This document shows positions 5,791 through 6,314 of a DNA stretch of 6,314 bases, in pieces. Under the pieces are notes generated by a model. That model ran no database searches. It saw only the letters and a list, made by a program, of their open reading frames with translations, and was not told where the DNA came from. Within the stretch, counting starts at the first letter, position 1. Every line of letters begins with the position of its first letter. Origin of the DNA: Planctomycetota bacterium (GTDB lineage: Bacteria > Planctomycetota > SZUA-567). The stretch covers positions 1 to 6,314 of the forward strand of contig JAITKH010000083.1 of assembly GCA_031278535.1 (NCBI GenBank), given 5' to 3'. Made by a program: the position numbers and the translations under genes.

Positions 5791-6099
5791 ATGAGAAAAT
5801 GCCATCGTTGCGGCGAAGCCTGGCGGGAGACCGGATCGCCCGGTACGCGCGAAAACTGTCTCAAATGCGGCGCTTTCCTGCATGTTTGCGCCAATTGCCG
5901 GTTTTTCGACGGCATGGCGCTCGAATGGTGCCGCGAACCCATGGCCAGGGCCGAAAAACCTCGGGTGGACGACATCGCCAACGTTTGCACCTGGTTCGTG
6001 TTTTCCGATCCGGACGAGGAACGTATCGACGCCGAGAAGTCCAAGAGCGCCCGAATGGCACTGGAGGAGTTGTTCAAGCCGTCCGGCCGGAGCCGGTAG
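5791..6099 (+). CDS. Small eight-cysteine (double zinc-ribbon-like) protein, function unknown
   Basis: The 102-residue product has eight cysteines that fit two four-cysteine metal sites: Cys4/Cys7 with Cys23/Cys26, and Cys33/Cys36 with Cys47 and Cys66. The order CHRCG, CLKCG, CANCRFFD, CREP and then DIANVCTWF resembles an uncharacterised bacterial family that I recall as having CRFYD, CREP and ANFCDYF motifs; that memory is not backed by a search. A charged C-terminal tail follows from about 73 (SDPDEERIDAEKSKSARMAL). There is no signal peptide or membrane segment, so it is probably cytoplasmic. Zinc binding is inferred from the cysteine spacing. The ATG at 5791 follows AAGGAAGAGGG. It sits 33 bases after hisG and 28 before yebC, well inside the operon. 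Binding to RNA, DNA or protein are all possible. Confidence 0.85.
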   Translation: MRKCHRCGEAWRETGSPGTRENCLKCGAFLHVCANCRFFDGMALEWCREPMARAEKPRVDDIANVCTWFVFSDPDEERIDAEKSKSARMALEELFKPSGRSR

Positions 6100-6127
6100 G
6101 GACTGTCCGTTTGTCAGGAGTCGGGAT

Positions 6128-6314
6128 ATGGCTGGTCACAGTCATTGGGCCAACATTCAACATAAAAAGGCGGCCAAGGACAAGAAAAAAGGCAAAGTCC
6201 TGTCCAAGCTGATCAAGCTGCTGTATACGGCGGTCAGGGAAGGCGGTTCCGGAAAGCCCGAGGACAACCCGAGGCTCAGGCTGGTACTGGACAAATGCCG
6301 CCTGGCTAATATGC
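6128..6314 (+). CDS. yebC: YebC/PmpR-family protein (5' part, cut by window end)
   Basis: The first 62 codons are present and the frame stays open to the end of the window; the full family length is about 240-250 residues. MAGHSHWANIQHKKAAKDKK (1-20) is the conserved N-terminus, followed by GKVLSKLIK (22-30), REGGSGKPEDNPRLR (38-52) and LANM (59-62). Members were first described as DNA-binding regulators such as PmpR. More recent work, as I recall it, finds that YebC-type proteins help ribosomes through proline stretches. The domain two and three residues that might separate subgroups lie outside the window. The ATG at 6128 follows AGGAG at 6116-6120 with seven bases between. In many bacteria yebC is followed by ruvC; whether that holds here cannot be seen. 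Confidence 0.95.
   Translation, partial: MAGHSHWANIQHKKAAKDKKKGKVLSKLIKLLYTAVREGGSGKPEDNPRLRLVLDKCRLANM

Overview
The window is a bacterial chromosomal segment with mostly high GC. Counted 60-base lines inside genes give 55-68% GC. It carries two divergent gene clusters beside a 5' stretch of clearly lower GC (three counted lines give 45, 42 and 33%). Several features point to the PVC superphylum, with Lentisphaerota/Kiritimatiellota or Planctomycetota most likely: a degenerate endonuclease-III-like protein with a lysine/alanine-rich tail, a small eight-cysteine protein, and a YebC beginning MAGHSHWANIQHKK. This placement rests on recalled family resemblance, not on a marker gene, and is only moderately secure.

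Layout. Positions 1-493 hold no gene I can support, only a few short dyad symmetries and one unexplained open frame. The minus strand then carries a probable two-gene unit. It is read from 2548 down to 494: a PilT-type retraction ATPase followed, after 48 bases, by a class I glutamine-amidotransferase-like hydrolase (peptidase C26/PuuD family). A divergent region of 192 bases (2549-2740) separates this unit from a plus-strand cluster. A good sigma-70-type promoter (TTGTCA, 17-base spacer, TATAGT) lies in it and faces the plus-strand genes. A weaker promoter candidate faces pilT.

The plus-strand cluster has six closely spaced genes, with gaps of 52, 39, 40, 33 and 28 bases and no visible terminator. 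In order they are a PPC/DUF296-like protein without the usual histidines, a single-pass membrane protein with TPR-like helices, the HhH-GPD-like protein with a histone-H1-like tail, long-form HisG, the eight-cysteine protein, and the first 62 codons of a YebC/PmpR-family protein cut by the window end. All have plausible Shine-Dalgarno sequences.

How they fit together. HisG is the only enzyme whose pathway (histidine synthesis, first step) is clear. YebC proteins act in translation of proline stretches and/or gene regulation. The three uncharacterised proteins and the inactive-looking glycosylase relative make this a mixed housekeeping operon rather than an obvious defence or mobile system. 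The least explained gene is the HhH-GPD-like protein with its basic tail. No RNA gene, CRISPR array, transposase or phage gene was seen.
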